A DNA stretch of 64,000 nt from Niveibacterium umoris (GTDB lineage: Bacteria; Pseudomonadota; Gammaproteobacteria; Burkholderiales; Rhodocyclaceae). Positions 43,709-53,587 of this stretch are shown here, piece after piece. The stretch is from NCBI RefSeq assembly GCF_014197015.1, contig NZ_JACIET010000001.1, positions 558,001 to 622,000 of the forward strand, given 5' to 3'. The position numbers and the translations under genes are program-made. Under the pieces are notes generated by a model. The model was not told the DNA's origin. It was given only the letters and a program-made list of their open reading frames with translations, and made no database searches. The first letter of the stretch is position 1, and the number at the start of each line of letters is the position of its first letter.

Positions 43709-44257
43709 ATGGCTACCCGCAGCGTGGTGCAGGACGCAATCGACACCCAGAGCGCGATCGAGATGATCCGCATGGGCGCCCGCATGCAGATGCTGGAAGC
43801 AGAGACCTCGCTCTCGCGCGAACGCCTGCTGCGGCTCTACAAGGAAGTGCGCGGCGAATCGCCGCCCAAGGGCATGCTGCCGTTCTCGACCGACTGGTTC
43901 ATGACCTGGCAACAGAACATCCATGCCTCGCTGTTCATGGGGTTCCACCGCTTCCTGCAGGAACATGGCGGCCTGCGCGGGCTCGACACCATCCTGTCGG
44001 CGTACCGTCTCTACATCAAGCACTGTGAAGAGAATGATCTGGAGCGCGTGCTCAGCATCACCCGCGCCTGGACCCTGATCCGCTTTTTCGACGCCCACAT
44101 GCTGCAGCTTGCCGGATGCACACGCTGTGGTGGCCGCTATGTTGCGCACGCCTACGACCCGACGCACGACTACGTCTGCGGGCTGTGCAACGTACCCTCG
44201 CGTGCGGGCAAGACCCGCCGCGCAGCCCCTCACGCCGAAGCCACAACAACAGTCTGA
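43709..44257 (+). CDS. flhC: Flagellar transcriptional activator FlhC
   Basis: The DNA-binding partner of FlhD, 182 residues. Zinc is held by four cysteines, CTRCGG and CGLCN, near the C-terminus. The N-terminal IEMIRMGARMQMLEAETSLS and central MLPFSTDWFMTWQQNIHAS are conserved in FlhC. The ATG at 43709 gives the usual length. A strong terminator follows, separating flhDC from motA. Confidence 0.96.
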   Translation: MATRSVVQDAIDTQSAIEMIRMGARMQMLEAETSLSRERLLRLYKEVRGESPPKGMLPFSTDWFMTWQQNIHASLFMGFHRFLQEHGGLRGLDTILSAYRLYIKHCEENDLERVLSITRAWTLIRFFDAHMLQLAGCTRCGGRYVAHAYDPTHDYVCGLCNVPSRAGKTRRAAPHAEATTTV

Positions 44258-44282
44258 CCTCCTCCTTGCTCGGCAAGGAGCT

Positions 44283-44317
44283 AAGCCGCCGTCACTTTCG
44301 TGTCGGCGGCTTTTTTT
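44283..44317 (+). terminator. Rho-independent terminator after flhC
   Basis: AAGCCGCC pairs with GGCGGCTT, followed by TTTTTTT. A smaller hairpin CTCCTTGC/GCAAGGAG precedes it. Confidence 0.9.
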
Positions 44318-44333
44318 GCACTGCAACGGGTGC

Positions 44334-44360
44334 TCAAGTTTGTCTTGGCGACGCCGTTAG
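44334..44360 (+). promoter_or_regulatory. Sigma-28 (FliA) promoter of motA
   Basis: TCAAGTTT-N11-GCCGTTAG matches the enteric consensus TAAAGTTT-N11-GCCGATAA at 13 of 16 positions with exact spacing. It lies right after the flhC terminator and 53 bases before motA. Confidence 0.75.
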
Positions 44361-44413
44361 AGCACTGGTCGGGCGTCGAGGCTCGCGCGTTTCTGTAGGA
44401 AGGGCAGAAAGCA

Positions 44414-45268
44414 ATGTTCCTGATCATCGGTTACGTGATCATCCTTGCCGCATCGGTCGGTACGTACGCCATTCACGGCAGTCTGGCCGCGCTGTGGGTG
44501 CCAACCGAGTACATCGCGATCTTCGGTCTGATGATCGGCGGTCTGGTCGCCGGCAACGGCATCAAGACCATCAAGTCGGTCGCCGGCGCGGTGCCAGGGG
44601 TGTTCAAGGGATCGCCCTACAACAAGGCGATGTACGTCGACCTGCTGGCAATGCTGTACGAGATTCTTGCCAAGGTGCGCAAGGAAGGCCTCATGTCGAT
44701 CGAAGGCGACATCGAGAACCCCGACGGCAGCGCGATCTTCGGCAAGTATCCGAGCGTCACCGTCGATCACCACGCGATGGAATTCCTTACCGATTACCTG
44801 CGCATGATGGTGGGGGGCAACCTCAACGCCTTCGAAATCGAAAACCTGATGGACATGGAAATCGAGACCCACCATCAGGAAGCCCACACCCCGGTGCACG
44901 CGGTCACCAAGATGGCCGACGGCGTGCCGGCCTTCGGTATCGTCGTCGCGGTGATGGGGGTGGTGAACGTGATGGGCTCGGTCGGCCAACCGCCGGCGGT
45001 GCTCGGCAAGATGATCGGTGGCGCGCTGGTCGGCACCTTCCTCGGCATCCTGCTTTCCTACGGTTTCGTCGGTCCGCTCGCGGGTCAGCTCGAACAGAAG
45101 ATGGAAGAGGGCGGCAAGATCTACCAGTGCATGAAGGTGGTGTTGCTCGCGAGCATGAACGGCTACGCGCCGCAGGTAGCGATCGAATTCGGTCGCAAGG
45201 TGCTGTTCTCGACCGACCGCCCGAGCTTCAAGGAGCTCGAAGAAGAAATCAAGAATCGGAAAAAGTAA
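44414..45268 (+). CDS. motA: Flagellar motor stator protein MotA
   Basis: MotA and MotB form the proton-driven stator. The protein is 284 residues with four membrane segments (about residues 2-20, 30-50, 168-190 and 202-222) and a large cytoplasmic loop that contacts FliG. The conserved prolines appear in VPAFGIVVAVMGVV and the fourth segment. AGGAAGGG precedes the ATG. It is the first gene after a sigma-28-like promoter, so it is a class 3 gene. Confidence 0.97.
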   Translation: MFLIIGYVIILAASVGTYAIHGSLAALWVPTEYIAIFGLMIGGLVAGNGIKTIKSVAGAVPGVFKGSPYNKAMYVDLLAMLYEILAKVRKEGLMSIEGDIENPDGSAIFGKYPSVTVDHHAMEFLTDYLRMMVGGNLNAFEIENLMDMEIETHHQEAHTPVHAVTKMADGVPAFGIVVAVMGVVNVMGSVGQPPAVLGKMIGGALVGTFLGILLSYGFVGPLAGQLEQKMEEGGKIYQCMKVVLLASMNGYAPQVAIEFGRKVLFSTDRPSFKELEEEIKNRKK

Positions 45269-45357
45269 GGCGCCGTCGGCGCCGCGCCCGCGTGGGCGGC
45301 TGCGGCGCCAAACGATGGTTCAAGACTTTCGACGCATAGTTCGCCCAAGACCGGTAC

Positions 45358-46323
45358 ATGGCCGAAGCAACCCAACAACCCATTGTCGTCAAGCGGATCA
45401 AGAAAGGCGGCGGCGGCGCGCACGGCGGTGCGTGGAAGATCGCCTATGCCGACTTCGTGACCGCGATGATGGCGTTCTTCCTGCTGATGTGGCTGCTCGG
45501 TTCGACCACCGAGGGCGACCTCAAGGGCATCTCGGACTACTTCCAGGCGCCACTGAAGATGTCGATGCAAGGGGGCCTCGGCACCGGGGATGCAACCTCG
45601 GTGATCCCCGGCGGCGGCAACGATCTGACCAAGTCCGTCGGCCAGGTCGCCAACGCCGACTACGACCAGCCCAAGAAGCGCATCAGGCAGCCGAAGATCA
45701 TGCCGGCCGACAACGAGTCGATCGAGCGTGCCCGCTTCGAGGAAATCAAGCAGAACCTCGAAGCGATGATCGAGGCTTCACCAGTGCTGCGGCCCTTCGC
45801 CAAGCAGTTACTGCTCGACATCACCTCCGAAGGTCTGCGCATCCAGATCGTCGACGAGAAGAACCGCCCGATGTTTGACAGCGGCGGCGCAACGCTCAAG
45901 CCCTACACGCGCGAAATCCTGCGCGCGATCGCGGTGACGCTGCACGAGGTGGGTAACCGTATCAGCGTCTCCGGCCATACCGACGCCACGCCGTATGCGG
46001 CAGGCGATCGCGGTATCGGCAACTGGGAACTCTCGGCCGACCGCGCCAACACCTGCCGGCGCGAACTGGTCTTTGGTGGTCTCGGCGAAGACCGCATCGC
46101 GCGGGTGGTCGGCCTCGCGGCGACGATTCCGCTGAAGGCGGAAGACCCTTACGACGCGATCAACCGCCGCATCAGCATCGTTGTGCTCAACAAGCGCGCA
46201 GAAGAGCAGATCGCCAATGCCGGCCGCACGCTTGAAGTCTCGGGTCAGGCACCGTCGGCCGACCAAGTCGGGCGGGAAGTGGGGGCGCAGCCGGAACGTG
46301 CGCCGCAGGAATCACAGCGTTGA
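45358..46323 (+). CDS. motB: Flagellar motor stator protein MotB
   Basis: MotB anchors the stator to peptidoglycan. The protein is 321 residues. A single N-terminal membrane helix carries the proton-binding Asp in KIAYADFVTAMMAFFLLMWL, and an OmpA-like domain (about residues 140-275) has VSGHTDATPYA and NWELSADRANTCRREL. A glycine-rich basic N-terminus (KRIKKGGGGAHGG) is typical. It follows motA after 89 bases and is probably co-transcribed. Confidence 0.96.
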   Translation: MAEATQQPIVVKRIKKGGGGAHGGAWKIAYADFVTAMMAFFLLMWLLGSTTEGDLKGISDYFQAPLKMSMQGGLGTGDATSVIPGGGNDLTKSVGQVANADYDQPKKRIRQPKIMPADNESIERARFEEIKQNLEAMIEASPVLRPFAKQLLLDITSEGLRIQIVDEKNRPMFDSGGATLKPYTREILRAIAVTLHEVGNRISVSGHTDATPYAAGDRGIGNWELSADRANTCRRELVFGGLGEDRIARVVGLAATIPLKAEDPYDAINRRISIVVLNKRAEEQIANAGRTLEVSGQAPSADQVGREVGAQPERAPQESQR

Positions 46324-46338
46324 GAGGATGAGGGAGCC

Positions 46339-47505
46339 ATGAAACTCTCAAGAACAGCCGCGCTCGGGCTAGGCATCGGATGGACCGTCGTGGCGACAGG
46401 CCTCGCCTGGGCTATGAGCTGGTCGGCACTCGTCGCCGGGGCTGCCGCAGCGCTTGGCTGGATCGCAGCCGTCTTCGGGCTCGCGGCCACCGTGGATGAT
46501 GCGAAGAAACCCGCAGTCACACCCCCACAGGTTCCGCCGGTATTGCCGGAAACACTTGGCGCGGCGAGCCAGGGTGCCGCCGATCAATTGCTGGCGATTC
46601 GCGACGAGATCAATCGGGTGCGCACCCTCTTGCAGGACGCGATCGCCAAGCTGAGCGCCAGCTTTACCGGCATGCATGCGCATACCCGCGCGCAGCAGGA
46701 GATCGCGCTGCAGATCACCTCACAGGGAGCGGGCGACGATTCACAGGATAGCTTCGACCGTTTCATCTCCAATACCTCCGACGTGATGCAGCGGATTGTC
46801 GATAGCGTGATCGAGAACAGCCGCATTGCGATGGAACTGGTGGAACTGACCGACACCATTTCAAAGCGCGCCAACGACGTCGAACAAATCCTCGGGGAGA
46901 TCGGCGCGATTGCAAAACAGACCAACCTGCTCGCCTTGAACGCCGCTATCGAGGCCGCACGCGCAGGCGAAGCGGGTCGCGGATTCGCGGTGGTGGCGGA
47001 CGAAGTGCGCGACCTGTCTGCGCGTACCGCCGCGTTCTCCAAACAGATCGGTGGCCTCATGCAGTCGATGCGCGACGGGGTGCGCCAGACCGAGAGCGCG
47101 ATTTCCCAAATGGCCTCGCAGGACATGACCTTCGCGCTCAACTCGAAGGGTCAGGTCGAAGAGGTGCTCGCCACCGTCGAGCGCATCAACCACCAGCGCC
47201 AGCAGGGCGTCGCGCAACTGTCCGAGCATTCGACGGCGATGGACAGTGAAGTTGGTCGCGCGATCACCGCAATGCAGTTCCAGGACATGGTGTCGCAGCT
47301 GGTCGGCCATGTGATCGAACGTGTCGACGGGCTCGACCGCCTCACCAAGGCACTCGCCGAACTGGCGGGCGCGACAGATCGGCCGGGTGACATCGATCGT
47401 GCAGCGACGGCGCTGCAAGCCCAGGTGTCCGCACTGCCGGCGATCAAGGATGTGCATTCCGTTAATCAGGCTCGCATCGCGGTCGGCGATGTCGAGCTGT
47501 TCTGA
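46339..47505 (+). CDS. Membrane-bound receptor-like protein with CheZ-like segment
   Basis: A 388-residue protein. It has two N-terminal membrane helices (about residues 6-25 and 28-50) with almost no periplasmic loop. A receptor-type signalling hairpin follows (tip near residues 195-225, [20 protein letters not shown]), then a second helical segment (about residues 265-345) with [20 protein letters not shown]. The FQDxxxQ pattern (Asp316, Gln320) equals the catalytic Asp-Gln motif of the CheY phosphatase CheZ. The chain ends with a flexible linker and GDVELF, recalling the CheZ C-terminal CheY-docking peptide. No cheZ gene is present in this cluster. The receptor part is certain, the phosphatase role is an inference. 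Confidence 0.85.
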   Translation: MKLSRTAALGLGIGWTVVATGLAWAMSWSALVAGAAAALGWIAAVFGLAATVDDAKKPAVTPPQVPPVLPETLGAASQGAADQLLAIRDEINRVRTLLQDAIAKLSASFTGMHAHTRAQQEIALQITSQGAGDDSQDSFDRFISNTSDVMQRIVDSVIENSRIAMELVELTDTISKRANDVEQILGEIGAIAKQTNLLALNAAIEAARAGEAGRGFAVVADEVRDLSARTAAFSKQIGGLMQSMRDGVRQTESAISQMASQDMTFALNSKGQVEEVLATVERINHQRQQGVAQLSEHSTAMDSEVGRAITAMQFQDMVSQLVGHVIERVDGLDRLTKALAELAGATDRPGDIDRAATALQAQVSALPAIKDVHSVNQARIAVGDVELF

Positions 47506-47525
47506 CCTGCAGGGAGAAGCAAAAA

Positions 47526-47891
47526 ATGGCGAAGACGGTTCTCACCGTGGATGACTCGGCCTCGATCCGGCAGATGGTCTCTTTCACGCTCAAGAGCGCG
47601 GGCTACGACGTACTCGAAGCGGTCGACGGCATGGACGGGCTCGACAAAGCGAAAAGCCGCCAGGTCGACCTGGTGCTCACCGACCAGAATATGCCGCGCA
47701 TGGACGGGCTCAGCCTGATCAAGCAACTGCGCGGGCAGCCGCAGTACCGCACGGTACCGATCCTGATGCTCACCACCGAATCCTCCGACACGATGAAGCA
47801 GCAGGGCCGCGCCGCGGGGGCGACCGGCTGGCTGGTCAAACCCTTCGACCCGCAGAAACTGATCGAAGTGGTCAAGAAAGTGATCGGCTAA
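47526..47891 (+). CDS. cheY: Chemotaxis response regulator CheY
   Basis: A single receiver domain of 121 residues that, when phosphorylated by CheA, binds the flagellar switch. The acidic pair is in TVDDSASIRQM, the phospho-acceptor Asp in VLTDQNMPRMDG, the Thr/Ser in LMLTTES, and the Lys in WLVKPFDP. It sits between the receptor-like protein and cheA. It has no output domain. Confidence 0.96.
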   Translation: MAKTVLTVDDSASIRQMVSFTLKSAGYDVLEAVDGMDGLDKAKSRQVDLVLTDQNMPRMDGLSLIKQLRGQPQYRTVPILMLTTESSDTMKQQGRAAGATGWLVKPFDPQKLIEVVKKVIG

Positions 47892-47932
47892 GTCGCGATC
47901 TGCCTGCGCAGGCGAGCAATGGGGGAGGCAGC

Positions 47933-50218
47933 ATGTCCTTTGACATGAGCCAGTTCCACGAGGTGTTCTTCGAGGAATCTCGTGAGCACCTGGAGAGCAT
48001 GGAATCCTTGCTTCTGGCGGTGGATGTTCACGCGCCGGAAAGCAGCGACATGAATGCGATATTCCGCGCGGCCCATTCGATCAAGGGTTCGGCGGCAACC
48101 TTCGGTTTTACCGACGTGGCCGAACTTACCCACGTCATGGAAACGCTGCTCGATCTGGTGCGCAACAACGCCATCGCGCTGACCGAAGAGATGGTCGATG
48201 CCTGCCTGGCCGCCGGGGATGTGCTGAGGGTGTTGCTCGACGCGCACCAGGGGCATGGCGAACCCGACCACGTCGCCGCCGAGGCGATCCGCCAGCGCCT
48301 CGCGGTGCTGGCCGACGGTGCGCCACGTAGCGGGGAAGCCACCGCCAAGGGGGGTGTCGGCAGTCGCAAGCAGACCTATCAGCTCGGGTTCGCGGTAACA
48401 GCTGGCGACCAGCGCGGCGAGCAGGGCATCGAGAACCTGCTCAACGAGTTACGTGAATTGGGCGAGGTGCTGGAAACGCAGCCCCCCGCAGACGGCGCCA
48501 GCACCTGGCAGGTGAAACTGGCCAGTGACGTCGACGCCGACACGCTGCGCTCGGTACTGGAATTTGTCGCCGACAGCGCGTCGGTCACCGTCGAACAACT
48601 CGGCGGGCAGGGCAAGACTGCCGATGCAGCGCCCGACGCCTACGGATTTTTCGACGCGGCACCCGGTGCGCCAGCGCAGGAAGAAACCGCCTACGGTTTC
48701 TTCGAACCGCTCCCTGCCGCCGCGCCCGCCGCCGCAGTCGAGGAAGCCTACGGCTTCTTCGAACCCCTGCCAGGCGAAGCTGCCGCAGCCCCGGCGGTGA
48801 AATCGGCCGGTAGTGATGACGCTTACGGTTTCTTCGAACCCATTTCGACGCCGACCAGCAGCGCCGATGCGGCCGACGGTTCCTATGGATTCTTCGAGCC
48901 GATCCGGCAGCCGGCGCCCGAGGTGCTTGCCGCGGCCGCGCCGCTGCCTGCGACCCAACCCGCGCCGGGCAAGCCTGCCGCCGCAGCGCCGGCCGCGGTG
49001 CGCGAGGCGGGCGCCGCCAAGCCTGCCGCACGTGGCGACACCGGCTCGATCCGGGTCAATATCGAACGGGTCGATCAGATGATCAACCTCGTCGGGGAAC
49101 TGGTGATCACCCAGGCGATGATCAGCCAGGCCGCCGGCTCGCTCGACCCGGTGCTTTACGAACGCCTGCACAGCGGCATTGCGCTGCTCGAACGCAACAC
49201 GCGCGACCTGCAGGAATCGGTGATGTCGATCCGCATGTTGCCGATCTCGACCGTCTTCAACCGATTCCCGCGCGTGGTGCGCGACCTATCCGGCAAGCTC
49301 GGCAAGAAGGTCGAGCTGGTTACCAGCGGCGAGCACACCGAACTCGACAAGGGTTTGGTCGAACTGATCTCCGATCCGCTCACCCACCTGATCCGCAACA
49401 GCCTCGACCACGGCATCGAATCGCCCGAGCGGCGGCGCGAATCGGGCAAGAGTGAAACCGGTCGCATCAATCTGCGTGCCTACCACCAGAGCGGCAACAT
49501 CGTGATCGAAGTGGCCGACGACGGCGCCGGTCTCAATCGCAACCGCATCCTCGAAAAAGCACGCGAGCGGGGCTTGCCGGCCTCCGATGCGATGTCCGAT
49601 CAGGACGTATGGCAACTGATCTTCGAACCGGGGTTTTCTACCGCGGATCAGGTCACCGATGTGTCCGGCCGCGGTGTCGGGATGGACGTGGTCAAGCGCA
49701 ACATCGGTTCGCTGGGCGGTCGCATCGAGCTCGATTCGATGCTGGGCGTCGGCACCCGGGTGACGGTGCGGCTTCCGTTGACGCTGGCGATTCTCGACGG
49801 CATGTCTGTCGGCATTGCGGGCGAGACCTACATCATTCCGCTCGACTATGTGGTCGAGTCGCTGCAGCCGACACCGGCCATGCTCAAGGCCGTGTCGGGT
49901 GTCGAACGCTTGCTCGACGTGCGCGGCGAATACCTGCCGATCGTCGATCTGCACGAAGCCTTCGAGACCCCCGGCGAGCGCGGTGCCTACGACGGCGGCA
50001 TCATGGTGATCATCGAATCGGACGGCAACAAGGCTGCTGCCTTCGTCGACGAACTGATCGGTCAGCACCAGGTCGTCATCAAGAGTCTGGAAGCGAACTA
50101 CCGCAGGGTGCCGGGCATTTCCGGCGCCACCATCATGGGCGACGGCCACGTCGCGCTGATCCTTGATCCCCCGCAGCTGGTAAGCATGGCGCGCCGCGCC
50201 AGCCAGAACGCTGCCTGA
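47933..50218 (+). CDS. cheA: Chemotaxis histidine kinase CheA with YGFF repeats
   Basis: CheA phosphorylates CheY and CheB. The protein is 761 residues: the P1 phosphotransfer domain with His48 (AAHSIKGSAATFGF), a second folded region (about 145-225), a long Ala/Pro-rich linker, P3 dimerisation (from about residue 365, NIERVDQMINLVGELVI), the P4 ATPase domain (LIRNSLDHGIESPERRRESG, DDGAGLNRNRI, GRGVGMDVVK), and the P5 CheW-like domain. The linker holds five copies of a YGFF motif, at Tyr237, 254, 273, 298 and 318, four of them followed by EP. A typical P2 domain is not obvious. Confidence 0.96.
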   Translation: MSFDMSQFHEVFFEESREHLESMESLLLAVDVHAPESSDMNAIFRAAHSIKGSAATFGFTDVAELTHVMETLLDLVRNNAIALTEEMVDACLAAGDVLRVLLDAHQGHGEPDHVAAEAIRQRLAVLADGAPRSGEATAKGGVGSRKQTYQLGFAVTAGDQRGEQGIENLLNELRELGEVLETQPPADGASTWQVKLASDVDADTLRSVLEFVADSASVTVEQLGGQGKTADAAPDAYGFFDAAPGAPAQEETAYGFFEPLPAAAPAAAVEEAYGFFEPLPGEAAAAPAVKSAGSDDAYGFFEPISTPTSSADAADGSYGFFEPIRQPAPEVLAAAAPLPATQPAPGKPAAAAPAAVREAGAAKPAARGDTGSIRVNIERVDQMINLVGELVITQAMISQAAGSLDPVLYERLHSGIALLERNTRDLQESVMSIRMLPISTVFNRFPRVVRDLSGKLGKKVELVTSGEHTELDKGLVELISDPLTHLIRNSLDHGIESPERRRESGKSETGRINLRAYHQSGNIVIEVADDGAGLNRNRILEKARERGLPASDAMSDQDVWQLIFEPGFSTADQVTDVSGRGVGMDVVKRNIGSLGGRIELDSMLGVGTRVTVRLPLTLAILDGMSVGIAGETYIIPLDYVVESLQPTPAMLKAVSGVERLLDVRGEYLPIVDLHEAFETPGERGAYDGGIMVIIESDGNKAAAFVDELIGQHQVVIKSLEANYRRVPGISGATIMGDGHVALILDPPQLVSMARRASQNAA

Positions 50219-50236
50219 AAGCCAGTGGAGACAAGC

Positions 50237-50737
50237 ATGGTCGAAGCCAACATGCAACTGACGGTCGCCCAGGAGGGCAGGGTCATCGCCGGCGAGTTCC
50301 TGACCTTCACGCTGGGCGGCGAGGAATACGCGATCGACATCCTCAAGGTGCAGGAGATCCGCGGCTACGACGCGGTAACCCGCATCGCTGGCGCGCCGGA
50401 GTTCATCAAGGGTGTCATAAACCTGCGCGGCATCATCGTGCCGATCGTCGATCTGCGGATCAAGTTCAAGGCCGGCAGCGCGGAGTTCACGCCTTTCACC
50501 GTGGTGATCATCCTGAACGTCGGCACGCGTGTCGTCGGCGTCGTGGTCGACGGCGTGTCGGACGTGCTGACCCTGGCGCCGGAGCAGATCCGGCCGGCAC
50601 CGGAGTTCACTTCGGCCATCCGTACCGAATACATCCTCGGGCTTGCCTCGGTGGCCGAGCGGATGCTGATCCTGCTCGACATCGAACGGCTGATGAGCGC
50701 CAGCGAAATGGCGCTGGTCGACGAAGCCATCCTCTGA
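50237..50737 (+). CDS. cheW: Chemotaxis coupling protein CheW
   Basis: CheW links receptors to CheA. The protein is 166 residues, one CheW domain with [39 protein letters not shown] and a DLR motif. The ATG at 50237 follows GTGGAGA; a GTG at 50225 is possible. It lies between cheA and the large receptor gene. Confidence 0.95.
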   Translation: MVEANMQLTVAQEGRVIAGEFLTFTLGGEEYAIDILKVQEIRGYDAVTRIAGAPEFIKGVINLRGIIVPIVDLRIKFKAGSAEFTPFTVVIILNVGTRVVGVVVDGVSDVLTLAPEQIRPAPEFTSAIRTEYILGLASVAERMLILLDIERLMSASEMALVDEAIL

Positions 50738-50779
50738 ATCCGTCCATCCCACGTCCCAGATTTCGCCCGGAGAAGCGTG

Positions 50780-53539
50780 ATGCAAGCTTTCCTCAAACCC
50801 GCGCTGTCGTTGATGAACCGCATGGCGGTCGCACGCAAGTTTGCGTTGATCGGTGTGATCGTCCTGTTGGCGCTCGGCTTCATGGCCTGGCATTTGAACA
50901 AGCGCATTGCCACCGATCTTGAGTTTTCCGAGATGGAATCGCTGACGGCGCATTATTACTTTCCGCTGCGGCAGATGATGGAGTTCGTGCAGACCCATCG
51001 CGGCCAGGCCCGGCAGGTACTGATGGGCAACGAGGCCGCCAAGGCGAAGCTCAAGGAAGCAGCCGACAAGGTCGAGGCCGCGATCAAGGCCGAGGACGAA
51101 GTGATTGCGCATGAAGGGCACCGCTTCGGGCTCGACGAACCTTGGGGCAAGATCAAGCAGGAGTGGGCCAACGTCCAGCAGCGCGCCGTGAGTGTGAGCG
51201 CCGACGAGTCGGTCAAGCTCCATTCCGATCTGATCGGGCATATCGTCGACCTGATCGGAACTGTCGCCGACAACACGAACGCTACCCTCGACCCCGAGGT
51301 GACCACTTACTATCTGATGACCATCTTCGCGCAGGACGGGCCGGGCGTGATCGAGGCGGTGGGCCGCATGCGCGCGCGTACCGTTTCGGCGATCCTCGCT
51401 AAGCAGGTCAGCGTCGCAGATCGGGTCGACATCGCGGTTCAGCAGAGCGCGATTTCGCGCGGCATGCGCGACCTCGATCTGGCCCTGCAGAAGGCGCTGG
51501 CGGCCGACGCGAGCGGGGTGATCAAGGAGAAGGTTGCACCGAAGGCTGAAGCGTTCAACAGCAAGCTCAAGGCGGCGCTCGAACTATCGGCGCGAATTCT
51601 CGCCGCGGACAAGGTCGATGGCACGCCGGATGAAGTGTGGAGCGTCACTTCTGCCGCCGTGCAGTCGGGCAATGCGCTGCTGGATGCGGCAGCGGACACC
51701 TTCGACCAATCGATCGACAGTCGGGTCGAGCGTCTGACGCACGAACGGCAAGCGATTTTCGCTGTGTTTGCAGCGGCGGTGGCGGTGGCGCTTTACCTGT
51801 TCCTCGGCTTCCGTGCCGGCATGCTCGCTGCGATCGGCAGCATCCAGAGCGGTGCCCGGCGCATCTCGCAGGGTGACCTTTCTCTGGATGTGCATGTCCC
51901 GTCGCAAGACGAATTCGGTGCGATCGCGGTGACGCTCAACACCATGCGAACGCAGCTCAAGGAGCGCACCGAGCGCGAACAAGCGGCGGCAGCCGAGAAC
52001 CTGCGCATCCGCAATGCGCTGGACAAGACCTCGACCAATGTGATGTTGGCCGACAACGAGGGGAAGATCCTCTACTGCAATGAGTCGGTCACCGTCATGT
52101 TGTCGGGCGTGGAAGCTGAGTTGCGCAAGGCGCTGCCGCAGTTCCGTGCGAACGACATCGTGGGACGCAACTTCGACGAGTTCCACCGCAATCCCTCGCA
52201 CCAGCGCAACCTGCTGGGCGGCTTGCGCGGCAAGCATGTCAGCAACATCAAGGTCGGGCCGCTGAGTTTCCGTTTGACGGCCAACCCGATTACCGATGTG
52301 GGCGGGCAGCGCTTGGGTACGGTGATTGAATGGCTCGACCGAACGGCCGAGGTCAAGGCGGAGGAGGAGCTTGCCGGCTTGCTCAAGGCGGCACTCGATG
52401 GCGACTTTGAAAAACGGCTGTCAGTGGCCGACAAGGAAGGCTTCTTCCGGCAACTGGCCGAAGCAATGAATCAACTGCTGGGTGTGGTCTCGGGTGGCCT
52501 CGAAGACATTGCCCGGGTGCTCAACGCCATCGCGTCGGGCGACCTGACGGTGCGTATCACCTCTGACTATCAGGGCCTGTTCGGGCGTCTGAAGGATGAC
52601 ACCAATTCCACCGTCGATCGCCTGAACGATGTGCTGGGTCGCATCCGCGAGGCCAGTGACGCGGTGAACACGGCGGCGCAAGAGATCGCGGCGGGCAATT
52701 CCGACCTCTCCGGCCGCACCGAAGAGCAGGCTTCGAGTCTGGAAGAGACTGCGTCGAGCATGGAAGAACTCAACACCACGGTGAAGCAGAACGCGGACAA
52801 CGCCGCGCAGGCCAACAAGCTTGCGATGCAGTCCAACGAGGTGGTGCAGCAAGGCGGGGCGCAGGTGCGCAAGGTCGTGACGACCATGGATGCGATCCAG
52901 AGCAGCGCCACCAAGATCGCGGACATCATCGGGGTGATCGATTCGATTGCCTTCCAGACCAACATCCTGGCGCTGAACGCCGCGGTCGAGGCTGCGCGAG
53001 CGGGCGAGCAGGGTCGTGGCTTTGCGGTGGTGGCTTCCGAGGTGCGCAACCTCGCGCAACGCAGCGCGCAGGCCGCCAAGGAGATCAAGGGCCTGATTGC
53101 CGATAGCGTTGAAAAGGTTGGCGAGGGCGCACGCGAAGTGCGCGACGCCGGCGCCACCATCAACACGATGGTCAGCAGTTTCGAAGAACTGGCGCGCCTT
53201 GTGACGGACATCTCGCAGGCGAGCCGCGAACAGGCTTCGGGTATCGAGCAGGTGTCGGCCGCGGTTGGCCAGATGGACGAAGTGACACAGCAGAACGCTG
53301 CGCTGGTCGAACAAGCGGCCGCGGCGGCCGAAAGTCTGGAAGAGCAGGCGCGCGCGCTGGCCGGTGCAGTCGCTGCGTTCCGGCTCGATGGCCAGGCGGC
53401 AGGGGCCTCGCCGATGGTCGAAGCGGTGCGCTCTCCGGTGCGTTCAGCCACCGCCGCTCGTATGGCGTCGGTGGCGCCGGCGCCGGCCAAGCCCCGCAAG
53501 AAACCAGCACCCAGCGAATCGGACTGGCAGGAATTCTGA
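50780..53539 (+). CDS. Methyl-accepting chemotaxis protein, PAS-containing, with CheR-docking tail
   Basis: A receptor of 919 residues. It has membrane helices at about residues 21-38 and 325-345 flanking a large all-helical periplasmic sensor (about 40-320). HAMP follows, then a PAS-like domain (about 410-525, including [16 protein letters not shown]), a second HAMP-like part, and the signalling domain (about 620-860) with [20 protein letters not shown]. Methylation-site context is seen in [18 protein letters not shown]. It ends in DWQEF, which matches the NWETF-type pentapeptide that binds CheR and CheB. GGAGAAG precedes the ATG at 50780. Confidence 0.94.
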   Translation: MQAFLKPALSLMNRMAVARKFALIGVIVLLALGFMAWHLNKRIATDLEFSEMESLTAHYYFPLRQMMEFVQTHRGQARQVLMGNEAAKAKLKEAADKVEAAIKAEDEVIAHEGHRFGLDEPWGKIKQEWANVQQRAVSVSADESVKLHSDLIGHIVDLIGTVADNTNATLDPEVTTYYLMTIFAQDGPGVIEAVGRMRARTVSAILAKQVSVADRVDIAVQQSAISRGMRDLDLALQKALAADASGVIKEKVAPKAEAFNSKLKAALELSARILAADKVDGTPDEVWSVTSAAVQSGNALLDAAADTFDQSIDSRVERLTHERQAIFAVFAAAVAVALYLFLGFRAGMLAAIGSIQSGARRISQGDLSLDVHVPSQDEFGAIAVTLNTMRTQLKERTEREQAAAAENLRIRNALDKTSTNVMLADNEGKILYCNESVTVMLSGVEAELRKALPQFRANDIVGRNFDEFHRNPSHQRNLLGGLRGKHVSNIKVGPLSFRLTANPITDVGGQRLGTVIEWLDRTAEVKAEEELAGLLKAALDGDFEKRLSVADKEGFFRQLAEAMNQLLGVVSGGLEDIARVLNAIASGDLTVRITSDYQGLFGRLKDDTNSTVDRLNDVLGRIREASDAVNTAAQEIAAGNSDLSGRTEEQASSLEETASSMEELNTTVKQNADNAAQANKLAMQSNEVVQQGGAQVRKVVTTMDAIQSSATKIADIIGVIDSIAFQTNILALNAAVEAARAGEQGRGFAVVASEVRNLAQRSAQAAKEIKGLIADSVEKVGEGAREVRDAGATINTMVSSFEELARLVTDISQASREQASGIEQVSAAVGQMDEVTQQNAALVEQAAAAAESLEEQARALAGAVAAFRLDGQAAGASPMVEAVRSPVRSATAARMASVAPAPAKPRKKPAPSESDWQEF

Positions 53540-53587
53540 TCGACGCTCTGACCACTACACGAAAGCGGTAAAGGGGGAACAGCCGTC

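Noticed and set aside
48641-48900. YGFF repeats in cheA as an assembly or slippage artefact
   Set aside because: The repeats differ in codons and spacing and stay in frame, so they are a real protein feature.
49286-51241. A 651-codon open frame on the minus strand
   Set aside because: It is antisense to cheA, cheW and a receptor gene; the plus-strand genes are certain and the antisense protein is low-complexity and His/Asp/Gln-rich.
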